From Panopea generosa (taxonomy: Eukaryota > Mollusca > Bivalvia > Adapedonta > Hiatellidae), in assembly GCA_029582155.1 (NCBI GenBank), contig CM055905.1:9501495-9565494 (forward strand): a stretch of 64,000 nucleotides of DNA. Reading direction: 5' to 3'. The translations under genes and the position numbers were made by a program. This document shows positions 43,836 through 55,040 of the stretch, one piece after another. The first letter of the stretch is position 1, and the number at the start of each line of letters is the position of its first letter. The notes under the pieces are model-generated. The model saw nothing but the letters and a program-made list of their open reading frames with translations. It ran no database searches and was not told where the DNA came from.

Positions 43836-46013
43836 TATATCAAGTCTTTAAAGTTGAATGAAGTTCAAAAAGGAAGTTATAACCTCAAAGACAATAACCA
43901 ATTCTCACATGTGTGTGAAACGCATACATAGTAAACATGATAATAAACATGGTCTGATTCAGTGAAATAATTTATATTACTGTTTTCAGGATATTAAATA
44001 TATAGTTTTGGGCATATTTGCATTGTACTAGCAAACTGTACCAATGTTAGAGAAACAAACAAACAAGGCAAATATGAACTGGAAGTGGAAAAATACATCT
44101 GGTTTTAAGTAGGCATTGATTAAAACAAACCTTAAGTGTTTTATATTGACCCAGTTAATTTTTTTCAGCCAGAGAAATTGGCATGCAAACTGTGGCCATG
44201 TGCCAATATGATAGTCATTGGTCGGATAACTTGAATAATATAAATACACTTGCTTATAATTGCATTATAATACTGATACTTTCTCACCTGGTGATAGGTA
44301 CTGTAACAGTTAAAATGGCAAATACAAGACAAAACAAATCAGAGATAAAAACTCAAAATATCCAAATTGTGATCATTAAAGTATTGACATATACTAATCT
44401 TACACTTACATTTCATGACTAAAATAACTGAAGCATGCGTGTTTGACCAAGCAAATGTACTCAATAATAACCAATTGGATTAATCAATTTATTTTTGATA
44501 CTTTAAAACACTACTTTATACTGAATATGTGTCGTAAAATAAAACAAAGGCATCTTGTTCTTGTGGCAAGTAAAATAGCATAATTACTTGTTTACAAATT
44601 TTGTGAGATTCTATGTTAATCTAACATTCACAAAATTTAAAATAGATGGAACAATTTTTAAAATAACTCTAAAGAGCTTAAATATGAGAAAACTGAGATG
44701 TATTCGTTTCCTCATAACCTTCCCGTGAAAAATCAAAGACAACTCAGTGGGCTCTTATTAACCGTATATTCTTCGTTTGAAATCCGTTCTCAATAGAGAC
44801 AATTTATACACAACATTTATACAAAAATGTACCAAAAATGGCTCGTTTAACTTAGTTCTTGAGTGAAGATTTTTTTTTGTAAATTTAAAATTTTATTCAT
44901 TTTGGGCCACTGCTGGCTCGTTATCGATATTTAATTATCTTTATAGTCTCCTGCTCAGATCAAACAATTATTCAGATATCAAGGTGATTAAAATAATTCC
45001 TAAAATAAATGATAGAAAGAGAATTTACTGGTTTCCAATATTATTTCTATGTAAAAATCAAAGTCCCCCTAATAGGTTCCAATATCCTAAGCCTTAAAAC
45101 TCTTTCATTATTTATACCAAATATGAAAACGATTTTTAAATGTCGCAATGAGTTTTGGATACGTGGTGACCCCTCATGGATATTAAATCCCCAATGTAAA
45201 GGATACATCCTCAACTATTATCACGTAACATTATTCCAGGCACCCAGATGATTAAAATAGTTCCAAAAATAGATGATAAAAAAAAAGAATCTCTGTTTTC
45301 CCGTAGTATTCCCTCGTAAAAAATCAAAGTCCCCTGATTGGGCCTCATTAGAACACAGCATCTTAATGTATGTCTAAGAAAAATTGTGACACCATTTAAA
45401 AATACAAGAACTAACAAATCGAGTCCTGTCAATCAGTTTAATGGTTTAATGTTTTCCACAGAATTTATAACTGTGCATATTTTCGTGCGCTCAAAATTGA
45501 CGTACAATGCCGTTGACGTAAGATAAATATGCATTCGTTACTATGATAATCTGCAAAAAAACATAAAACAGCTGTACGTCTTATAAATTATGATTAAAAT
45601 TGGCCTGAACAGTATAACCAATACGAAGTTGTGTGTGAAAACAAACTATGACAGAATGGTACATGTATTTAAGTTGTGTTAAATGTTTATAACAGGCAGA
45701 ACCTAGACAGTCGTGATGTAAAAATATAATGTGAAATATACTATATGACATGCCATACGTGACACCATCAGATCCATAAAGTATGTTAATGATAGGCTCC
45801 AGATACTCATATACGCGTATTTAACATTATTTGATGCATGAACATGGCGTGTGTTCCATAAGGTGATGCAGGAATGTTACTTAATACAAATATCCCCAAA
45901 AGGAAAATAACGTACTCTTTCTCTTACATCGGTAGCAAATAAATAAATGATGATAAATACCTGATGTTTATTATATGACGACTCGGGATTCTTCGAATGG
46001 CTCTGGACATCTA
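43836..46013. other. AT-rich intergenic stretch with a diverged repeated motif
   Basis: Related segments near 44690-44770, 44990-45090 and 45250-45350 share GATTAAAATAATTCC..., GTAAAAATCAAAGTCCCC and GGGCCTCATTA, apparently three copies of one repeat. No gene is supported. Confidence 0.45.
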
Positions 46014-48030
46014 TCACTGGAGCACACTTGCGTAGTTAATCATATATGTACACTCATTGTTGAAGAATTGTTTGAAAAAGTCAGACTCGTCGCCATAAAG
46101 GTTTGTTTGTGCCTTTTCCGTGTAGTTACTCCAAACTAATTTTGCTGCTGCAAATTCTTCTTTCGACATCAATTTGAACACTGTCAAAAAAGTTTGATGA
46201 ATCTTTTCAGTTTTTTTCCTCAGGACATCCCGAAACTTTTCAGATTCTAAATATCTGAGATATAAAATAGTCAGGCCATCGTCTATTGTACATGTGTTAA
46301 CGACTCTTTCCTCTCCCTTTTGGCTCTTTTGGAAAGCGGTCGTCAGGTTTTCCTACTGCAATTTTACTTCCTTTTGATTTTTCAAATACACGATTCGTTG
46401 TTTTGTTTTTTCCTATTTTTTTCTTGTCTTTTTCTTTCAGCTGCCGGGAAATAAATGTTCTGCTATTCTGCTAGGCACTGCCTTTCCGAGGCGAATAACA
46501 CATTGGGACGGACGAACATGGTGTTTCAGTCCAATGTCGTTTTTAACCAGTTTGAACCAGTTTTCTGTGGGTGAATTGGCATCTCTGGTTGTTTTTGGTT
46601 CGGTTTCCGATTTGTGCATATTGAGCATTATTCCAGTCCATAGAGGAAGCAGATACACGAAACTGTTCAAGAGACATGTAACCACCTCTGTTTTTTTCTT
46701 TATTAAATATGTTTGTAAATGGAGACGATTCTTTAACTGTTTTATCCCCAACAGAAGTATCAGTTAAATTAAGCTCAAGGGCAGTGTCCTCTTGTTCCTC
46801 GGATGCATTCTGTTGTTCATCATATTCGCATTCAATGTCATTCATTTTATCCTTCAGGTTGTCAAATCCCGTTTACATATGCGGGCAGTGTTCCTATTTA
46901 GAAAGATAAAGCAAATGTCTTTGAAACCCTGTTTTGACTCTTTTAAGGTAGTGACATTTTGCAAGACAGCAAACATTTGTAGATTAATTTTCTTAGTGCA
47001 TGGGATAGTTTTGGAAGTTCCTTTTTTAACTGCCTCAAGAAAACTCGAACAATGTGTGCGGTGGATCGTCAGATGCTCGTTGTTACTGTCAGATATTATA
47101 CTATCATAACACTTCCTCAAGTATGTTTTAATATTCAAATCATTGAATGTTTTTAAACACGCTTGTATTAAAGCAAGGTTGTAGTCCGTTTCCACCTTAT
47201 CGATTTTTAGCTTCTTTCCTGTTAAACAGATCTCTTGACGGCCGACAACAATACATGTAGTTATATTCTTGGTAGTGTGTGCTGAGTAGATATCATATCC
47301 GCAACTGAAACAGGGGTAACTTGCGGGTTTGGCTTCGCCACAATTGAAAACAGATATGGTCTTTTTTGCCCAACAATATTTTTATGACTGACCCTGTTGC
47401 GTCTATTTAAAGATTTAGGTCACTTCCTGACGAATAACCTTTTAATAATTTAATTTGCTTGTCTAAAAACAGTATCAAATAAAAAGGGTCCAGTCCTATA
47501 TTCCAAATGTATGGATCTAATTAACTATCATTGTTTGTTTTCATAATTTGTAGTTCGGCGGTAATATTTTGGTGTAAGTTTTCCTTTTGAATTTATTCAG
47601 AAACTATTTTCGTAATTCGATTGGATCCGGTACCATAGTAAAATTTCCTTCTTCCATTTCAAACGTAACAAATGTTTTAGGCTTTATGCATTCCAAATAT
47701 CTTTGGGAATATAAATCTCATTTGGTTGGTTGATGTTGACTGTTTCTTGTTCATTATCATCTGAACTGCTGTTTATTGACTTCTGGCTTGGAATAAATTG
47801 ATTTTCTGTCTGTTAATTTTTGTCCGTGTTCATATTTACCTCCTTGTGTGTTCTTGGGTTAGATTCATGTTCTTCGTCTGTTGAGCTTAATAGTATATGA
47901 TCTTTCTGCATATGATAGTTCTTCTTCTTCAGTTTCCTATTTGTTAATTCAATCTCTGCGTTTGTGATAAAATCATCATCGTTTACATTTACTTTCGAAT
48001 AATTTGTTTCTTACATTTGCCATTGAATTG
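46014..48030 (-). pseudogene. Broken gene of an uncharacterised transposon-like protein family
   Basis: The minus strand carries a coherent but frameshifted protein. An acidic N-terminal part (SSTDEEHESNPRTHKEV; SINSSSDDNEQETVNI; IPKDIWNA) is followed by TISVFNCGEAKPASYPCFSC, a CxnCxxC-like cluster, then KVETDYNLALIQACLKTFN, YLRKCYDSII, LTIHRTHCSSFLEAV, KINLQMFAVLQNVTTLKES, SPFTNIF, LLPLWTGIML, RDANSPTENWFKLVKND, and a tail ending at TGA (46014-46016). I recall a recurrent fish/invertebrate family with TDxxxALI, IH..HC..xFLxAV and R(D)xNxPxENWFxxVK; its function is unknown and it is probably transposon-derived. At least four frame breaks are present. Confidence 0.6.
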
Positions 48031-48695
48031 CAAAGAAACATATTTCCACATCAAAACTATTTGATTCCGTCACATATATAAAATATATATGAAGAAAACA
48101 GTATAATTACCAGAAATGGCGGCCATCTTGACAAACAGGCCACCATTTTGAATTTCCACGTGGCTAACGGGATTTTTCTAGTAAGTAGTGCAAGTGTAGG
48201 AATGCCAATTTTGGTGCTTGTATCAAAATGTAAGTAAATGTTTCATTAATCTGCTGGGCTACATGTACTGTGCCCTGCAGGGATATAACAAGATCGGACA
48301 TATAAATCTTAAGTTTAAACTTATCCGCTGACTCGGGTTTAATCGATGTCCTGAATTTCCGAACGGTTACGAATGTACTTGAGATTATTTATAAACTAAA
48401 TTATTTACGTTATTCTACGGGTCAGGGGATAATAGCGAGTTTAGATAAATTTTGACGAAACACAACGGTATTTTATCCAGACAGCCAAAGTGTTATGGTA
48501 AATAATACAATTATAATGATCAGTGTTCCATTGAATTAAAACGTTAGATGTCGCTTTCAATTCATAGTGATAGCACATGATAGATTATTTTGGCTGCATG
48601 TGTTTACAGGTCTGACAGGCTTGAACTTTGACTTCTCATGTGACCCGATTACTTGTCCCGTTGCAAATTAAACTAGAATGACCAAGTAAGATGAG
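48031..48695. other. AT-rich stretch, nothing recognised
   Basis: GGCGGCCATCTTGACAAACA near 48118 resembles text in the repeat at 29.3-30.0 kb, but no element ends can be defined. Confidence 0.35.
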
Positions 48696-48800
48696 GGTCC
48701 TCCGTGGCCAAGTTGTCTAAGGCACCGTCCCTATCACCGCTAAGGTTGTAGGTTCGAGTCCGTCTCGCACCTAAAACTTTATATGAGAAATTAATAATGA
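48696..48800 (+). mobile_element. tRNA-derived SINE, family B, partial
   Basis: The head GGTCCTCCGTGGCCAAGTTG, then CTAAGGC, and B box GGTTCGAGTCCG, followed by TTTATATGAGAAA, match 24928-25130. The 3' part is missing. Confidence 0.7.
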
Positions 48801-49580
48801 TGTCGATACTGACCAGTTATTGCTCATATGCTCGTTTGGATGTGTTTTCCTATTCTGCTTTTATATGCTTATTGCTCTGGAACCCGGGACTTTTGTCACT
48901 TGACTATAAGTCCAATTTCACCAGGACTATGATTATACTTTACTTTACTAGGTAAATCTCCTTTAATTTCATATTTATAAATACATTAATGTAACCATAT
49001 CTGAGATAACTTGACGCAGCATAGACGGCCGGTAATCTGATTTGAGATGCATATCATTAGATGATCAGTAAATAAGCAAGGACAGTAGATAAACCTCGTA
49101 TGTGAAGTGTTTGTTTTGCGTCTGAAATACTCGCGGTATAATATAAGTATACCAGTAGTATCAACAACGGATAATTAACGGAGCCCAGGAAAGTTCACCA
49201 ATAGTGCCTTGATACCACAACAAATAATCAGAATTGAGAGATACAGGAGATGGCGCCAAAATGTAAGTTAGTTATATATTGTTTGTTTTTTCTATAAAAG
49301 TAAAGTGTTTGTTTACCCGTAGTTGTGTCACCCGTATTGAAAGGGCCAGCCACACTGGGCTTATGAGACACCTTTATGCTGTATACAGTTACTTCCTGAA
49401 AGCTATCATTGCCAGGCGTCAGGTTGTTGGACATTCGATACCCCTCAATTTAACTAGCTGCTGGGTGAGCAACCGGTCGCATTGGGAAAAATTCCAGGTG
49501 CTTCCACCGAGAAAAGAAATAAAAAAAGTGAAGTAGAAAATGAAACTGGAAGGCCCCGCACAAGCACATCGAGGGGATTG
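48801..49580. other. Stretch with an unexplained ORF on each strand, not called as genes
   Basis: A plus-strand 85-aa ORF (49279-49536) overlaps a minus-strand 68-aa ORF (49228-49434). Neither shows known motifs or splice signals. Confidence 0.3.
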
Positions 49581-49934
49581 ATCATGCTGATATTGAAGGT
49601 ATACGAAGCAATATGAAATCTTGGAACCACACCTGGTTGAATGATGGTGTTGAAGTGGAAAAGTGTCGCATCAATGAATTATTGTTGTATGGTGTTTGGC
49701 GACACTTGCAACAATTGTTCAGTTATATTGCCAAGCCGTTTACTTGAGACAGTAATCTAAGCGCTGCCACACTGGAATATCCTGCTGCAGAAACATGGTG
49801 TGATACCACACCCAGTCACATTATACTGAGACCAAACCTAGAACTATTCTCCTCTAGACGATGAGCACTAAGTGAGGAAGCTTCTAAGCCAATTTTCAAG
49901 TATCCACCACTAGACCACCGCTGCAGTATTGCAT
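49581..49934 (-). mobile_element. SINE family C copy, with a flanking repeat
   Basis: From 49934 leftward the minus strand reads GGTGGTCTAGTGGTGGATAC, AGCTTCCTCACTTAGTGCTC and ATTCCAGTGTGGCAGCGCTT, matching 6660-6865. Positions 49581-49720 (AAATCTTGGAACCACACCTG) are repeated at 50030-50140, a separate repeat whose family is not known. Confidence 0.6.
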
Positions 49935-50148
49935 CAAGAAGATCGAATTATTACAAGTATATCAATATTAAAAGGTTTACTTGTCACCATTGACGTATTG
50001 TGATTGCTGGTGTTCGGATTCTGTCAATATTAAAGGTATATGTAGATATATCAAATCTTGGAACCGCACCTGGTTAGTTCTAAAAGTGACGTGTCGCGTA
50101 GATTTATTACTTGTATGACAATAGTGTTCACCATTGGCACAGCACTTT

Positions 50149-50328
50149 AGGCCATCCTTAAAAAATAGTTGTCTGCTATGCTGTGGTCCAGTTGTTTTTT
50201 TTCATGTGGGTGAGTAGGTAGGTAGCTTTCTTGTCTAAATTATTGATTTTTCATAGTCATTTCAAATAAAAATGAACAGAAATCATGAGTAGGTAGGACC
50301 ACAGCAATTTATTTTTAAGAACGACCTT
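50149..50328. mobile_element. MITE, family 3 (about 180 bp, inverted ends)
   Basis: The left end AGGCCATCCTTAAAAAATAG...CTGTGGTCC is inverted at the right end GGACCACAGCAATTTATTTT...AAGAACGACCTT. GTGAGTAGGTAGG and GAGTAGGTAGG also occur inside. Confidence 0.65.
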
Positions 50329-50687
50329 GTAAATGTTGGTATTGAAGTTACAAAAAATATGTGGTTACAAAGTAACAAATCAGACACAAAATTAAGATTT
50401 TTTTTCTTTTTTTTGCATTAATGGAGATTATTGTACTTTCGTTTTAACATGACAAAGAAGAAGCTACTGAATAACGTGTCAAAAGGACAGAGGAAAATAA
50501 TTAAACTTTACAAAACTAGTAAACGGGATACAGAACAAAACATACGTATGTCATACCACCGGAGATTTGAATATACAAAATGAGAAAAGAAACAATGGCC
50601 AACAAGTTAATTAAAAAGAAGGAGAGCTTTGATATATGAAAAATAACCGTGCAAAAAATATAATACGAATCTGTAGAAGTGTTATTA

Positions 50688-50935
50688 GCCGAGCCCGGTC
50701 AGCCCAGTCGATAGCGCGTGTGACTATCAATATAGGGGTCATGAGTCCGAATCCTAGACGCAGTCTCCGTGATGATTGATAACAAACGACATTGCGTCTC
50801 GTTGTCATTCGTCTCTCACCGTTGATTCAAGTAGGGGTGGGAATTATCGGTTATTCAACTACTGATTAACCTTCTAGGATCTCGGAAAGAGTTGTTAGGT
50901 TGACTGCTTTCGTTGAGGTTAAATATTCAAACAAA
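50688..50935 (+). mobile_element. tRNA-derived SINE, family A, diverged
   Basis: The head GAGCCCGGTCAGCCCAGTCG, AGCGCGTGTGACTATCAAT and the B-box relic ATGAGTCCGAATCC are followed by the family body (CAGTCTCCGTGATGATTGAT, GTCTCTCACCGTTGATTCAA). Confidence 0.78.
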
Positions 50936-51160
50936 CTTCAAGTGATATTTATTCATTGTTTTCCATGATATCTTCTTGCCAGGGATTAAAAACAACACAA
51001 TGACTAATAATGTACACTAAGCTTATTCAGGCTATCTACGATCACATGCACATACACTCACATACGCATGTCTTTGGTTTCATATTATACAATTAGCACT
51101 GCCAGTACCATTGCATCGAAACTATGTATGCATGCACAGTCATTTAGACATTAACATATA

Positions 51161-51435
51161 GCCGGGCCCGGTTAGCTCAGTCGTTAGCGCGTCTGACTTT
51201 CAATCCAGGGTTCGCGAGTTGGAATCCCCGCCCGGCAGCAGTCTCCTTGATGATTGATATACGATTGTGTCTCCTTATACTTCGTTTCTCACCGCTTATT
51301 CAAGTGGGAAAGTTATCAGTTACTAGCGAAGATGGGGTGTGCTCGAGAACTGGTTAAACTTCTAGGATTCCAGGAAACAGCGGTAAGGTTAACTGATCCC
51401 TCGGTGGCATAAAAATGGCGCTAAATAGTCAATCA
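51161..51435 (+). mobile_element. tRNA-derived SINE, family A, full length with 11-bp target-site duplication
   Basis: The head GCCCGGTTAGCTCAGTCGTT, B box GAGTTGGAATCC, body and (TCAA)-like tail are all present. ATTAACATATA flanks it at 51150-51160 and 51436-51446 without mismatch. It is a second clearly datable insertion of the family. Confidence 0.88.
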
Positions 51436-51524
51436 ATTAACATATAACATATATAATAAATAGTGCTAACAACCGATTTATACTCAGGTACCGGTCACAA
51501 TATCTAGCCACAATGACTATATAT

Positions 51525-51700
51525 ACTAACAAGAGCACCGCAAGCGGGTGCAGACGCTCGTCTTTTTTCCAAATCTATTAAGTAGGTCAAAGGCAGTGAA
51601 GTAAACTTTAAACTTGATGGTGATTAGTTTAAAAAAGCAATACTATTACTGGAAAAGAAACAGATTTAAAAAAATCACAAAAAAATGGAGATGTCGAAGA
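51525..51700. repeat. Dispersed-repeat end (AACAAGAGCACCGCAAGCGG type)
   Basis: AGAGCACCGCAAGCGGGTGC followed by AGACGCTCGTC is a terminus I associate with mollusc dispersed repeats. The other end is not identified. Confidence 0.35.
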
Positions 51701-51939
51701 ACAGCGTTAACTCGACTATTCTAGCCTTGTCGATCATAGAACAGTATATTATAATGTACCATCAGAAAAACAGATATATCTACATATCTGTATGAATGAA
51801 ACCATCTTTCATATCAGCAAAATAGTAGATACATGTGTGTGCAAGTAGGAATATTAGGGCAGAATATACACTTTATCTATGTCTGGCTAAGACTAGCTAG
51901 CCAGTACTTAAGCTAAATGTGTTTAATTTAATTTTAAAA

Positions 51940-52470
51940 TTTGGGTGTGGATGTGGGTGTGTTCGTGCCAAAGTTTAATAAACAGGACTGTTTAGTTTAA
52001 TACAAGAAAAAAAGTTGGAGGGAGAGTGTGTCTTGGGGTTGGTAACAAAGTTGAAAAGGGACAGTGTATCTACTTCAATACAGAACAAAATTTTAAGAAA
52101 AAAATTTGAAGGGGTTGGTAAGTGTGTATGTGTGTGTGTGTGGGGGGGGGGGGGGGGTCTTTGGGTTGGTTACAAAGTTAAAATGGAACAGAGTATTTGG
52201 TTTAATACAATACAAAATTTAAAAAGAAAATGGAGGGGATGGGATGGGGGGAGGAGGGGTAGGGTCTTTGGGTCGGATACAAAGTTGAAATGGGGCAGAG
52301 TATTCGATTTAATACAAAATAAAATTTTAAAAAAAAATGGGCGGGCGGAGATGGGATGTGGAGGGTGGGGGGTCTTTGGGTCAGTTGAAATAGGGAAATA
52401 GGGCAGAGTTTTTGATTTAATACAAAACAAAATTTAAAAAAAAGTTTTAAAAAAATGGGCGGGGAAGGGG
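51940..52470. repeat. About 110-bp G-rich tandem repeat, four units, abutting LINE A
   Basis: GGGTCTTTGGGTCGGATACA, AAGTTGAAATGGGGCAGAGT, ATTCGATTTAATACAAAATA and AAAATGGGCGGG recur. Embedded are (TG)n and a G run of about 17 at 52141-52157. The plus-strand ORF 52015-52401 is a repeat artefact. Confidence 0.85.
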
Positions 52471-52474
52471 TGTT

Positions 52475-52659
52475 TCTAGATTGTTTCTAGTGATTTTCTA
52501 TATAACTGAAATTTTAGTTTTCTCATAATATTTATTCTAGACCAAGTTTTTTTCTTAATATAGTCAATATGAGTGTGCCAACTGCAGTTATTTGGTAAGT
52601 ATACTCCTAGATGTTTGTGAGATGACACATCTATAATTTGTTGGTTCTGCATAAAAAGT

Positions 52660-52690
<31 letters not shown>

Positions 52691-55040
52691 GGGTGAATGG
52701 GTTGAGTGCGTTTGCGAGTTACATGCATTGATTCTGTTTTGGATAGATTAAAAGTAGCCAGCCATTTATTTGACTATTCAGATATTTTATTTATGGCAGA
52801 ATTTAATGTCTGTGCAGAATTAACAATAGCATTATTATGATTAATTATAAAGTAAAGGCTTGTATCATCGGCAAAAAGTCGTATGTTGGGAGTGAATATC
52901 AGATACTATGTCATTTATATAAACTAAAAACAAAAGAGGACCTAATATAGATCCCTGGGGAACACCGGCTTTAATTGGTCTCCAATTAGACCTCGCGCCT
53001 GGAATGACAACACATTGGGGTCTGTCTTTAAGATAGTCAGTTAAAAGATTCAAAAGTTGACAAGATATACCAGCTGCTTTCAATTTAGCCAACAACCCTT
53101 TGTGCCAAACTCTATCAAAGGCTTTACTTATATCAAAAAATACAACTCTGACCTCTTTGCCATCGTCAATCGCTTTGCAGAAGGTAATATATAGAAATGA
53201 GAGCTGGTTTATAGTTTAATAACCAGGCACAAAACCAGATTGAAATGAAGAGAGAAAGTTACTATCTCGAAAATAATCGAACATATGCTTAAATATGAGC
53301 CTTTCAAATACTTTATTCAATACACTAAGAAGTGAAATTGGTCTGTAATTATTAGCCAAAGACGGGTCTCCTTTCTTGTAAATAGCACATACGAACGCTT
53401 CCTTCCAAACTTTAGGATAAAAACCGTTTGTTGAACAAGTGTTAAACAAATCACACAGTGGGGTCGATAATTCATGACTTAGTTCACGGAGCACATAATT
53501 ATTAAATTTATCGGGACCTGATGTTTTTCCAGCTGGTAACGACTTAAGAATACTGCACACATCGATGGGTAGTAAAGCAAGATCTAGTAAAATTGGGATG
53601 TTTTGTCTAGGTATCAAAATAAGTGGTTCAATGTTATCGTCATTTAAGATTGTCTGAGAATGGAAAAAATGAATTTAGTAAGTTGGCTTTTAGCTCAAAA
53701 TCGGAAATAATAGTTCCATTGTCATTCAGTGGAGGAATTGCTAGCTTGTCATTTGAAGAGATGAACGACTTTAATATTTTCCACCAGTCTTTGGGAGAGA
53801 GAGATACAGAATTAAGTTTACTTGCTAAATTATCATAGTATGACTGCTTTGCTAGGCGTATAAGTTGGACGACCTCTTTACGTTTTTTTTTTAGATCTGT
53901 TCCAGTGGTATATTTCGTTAGATCTCTTTGCCTTCTTAAAAAGCCTTTTACGGGCCCTAATATTCTTTTTTAACTCAGTGGGTATCCACGGAGGTTCATG
54001 CGGTTTAATTTTAATGATTTTATTTGGAATACATATATTTGAATGTTCATTAAATTTATTAGCAACATTGGTAGCATACACGCCTACATCATCGCTAGAT
54101 AGTTCGTTCCAGTTAATGTGAATAATTTTATTTTTTAAAAGAGCATAGTCACCAAGTTCATATTTCCAAATATGTCTCTCAAAAGCTAATTGTTTGTTTT
54201 TCTTGAATTTAAATATACCGTATATCGGACAACGGTATCGGATATCTTGATTTAGAAACGGATCTGCGACACCACTTTTAATAAGGCTGTCTTTATTACT
54301 TAAAATTTAAATATCAATTAGAGACGATGAATTCTCAGTAAAGTTGGTGGGATCTTTAATAGATTGAAATAGACCAAACTGTTGACATATATTGTCAAAA
54401 CTTTGCAATGAAACATCATTCAGCATATTATAGTTCAAATCACCAGTAACAATTATGTCTTTGATACCAGTATCGACAGCAAGATTTAAAGAATCTTCAA
54501 TTAAGTAATTATAAGCAGCGTCACAATTTGGAGGTCTGTAAAAAAACACCTAAGCATATGTCTGTGCTTAATAGTATTTCAACCCATACGCATTCTAGAC
54601 GAGTGATTTCTAAGTCATTTCTACGAGAAAAATGAATTGTCTCTTTAATATACATAATAACACCACCGTGGCTATCCCCAATGCGATCTTTTCTTATTGG
54701 TTTATGGAATGATGGAAATTCTAGATCAGCTGACGCAACAGTATCATTAAGCCAAGTTTCGGAGAATGTTAATATTGCAAACCCATACAGTTCAGAGTAG
54801 ATTGTATCTAATTTGTATTTGATACTTTGAACATTATAACGAACAAGAGAAAGATTATGTGAAAAGTCGAAGGCTTCCAAACTATCTGATAGGAACGAAG
54901 TAGATGAAACTGAGATGTTATTTGCAGTTGAGCCTACAGGACCTGGGTTTGGGTGAATATCTCCACAAGTCAGCAACAAAATGAAGATCCATTTTAGCAG
55001 TGTTGTTAAACAAACGGAACGTATTAAGCATTTTGTAAAA
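52475..55040 (-). pseudogene. LINE A ORF2: 2A-like start, APE endonuclease, reverse transcriptase (CR1/L2-like), broken
   Basis: Read on the minus strand. A hydrophobic start and 2A-like GDIHPNPGP (about 54960) lead to the endonuclease: LVRYNVQSIKYKLD, SETWLND, SHGGVIMYI, frameshift, RPPNCDAAYN, IVTGDLNYN, SLIDI, in-frame TAA (about 54306). Then come PPWIPTELKKNIRARKRLFK and the RT: SLPAGKTSGPDKFNNYVL, YKKGDPSLANNYRPISLLSV, SFQSGFVPGY, stop, VFFDISKAFDRVWHKGLLAK, AGVPQGSILGPLLFLVYIND, frameshift, RLFADDTSLYF. The thumb (SSHKHLGVYLPNNCSWHTHI) follows after a TG/G microsatellite. The element ends abruptly near 52475 without its 3' part. At least five lesions; not functional. Confidence 0.85.
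52658..52696. repeat. (TG)n(G)n microsatellite inside LINE A ORF2
   Basis: About 8 TG repeats followed by a G run of about 20 interrupt the RT thumb coding text of LINE A. Confidence 0.9.

Noticed and set aside
52015..52401. 128-aa plus-strand ORF
   Set aside because: It is made of G-rich 110-bp tandem units with a TG/G run; no protein similarity.
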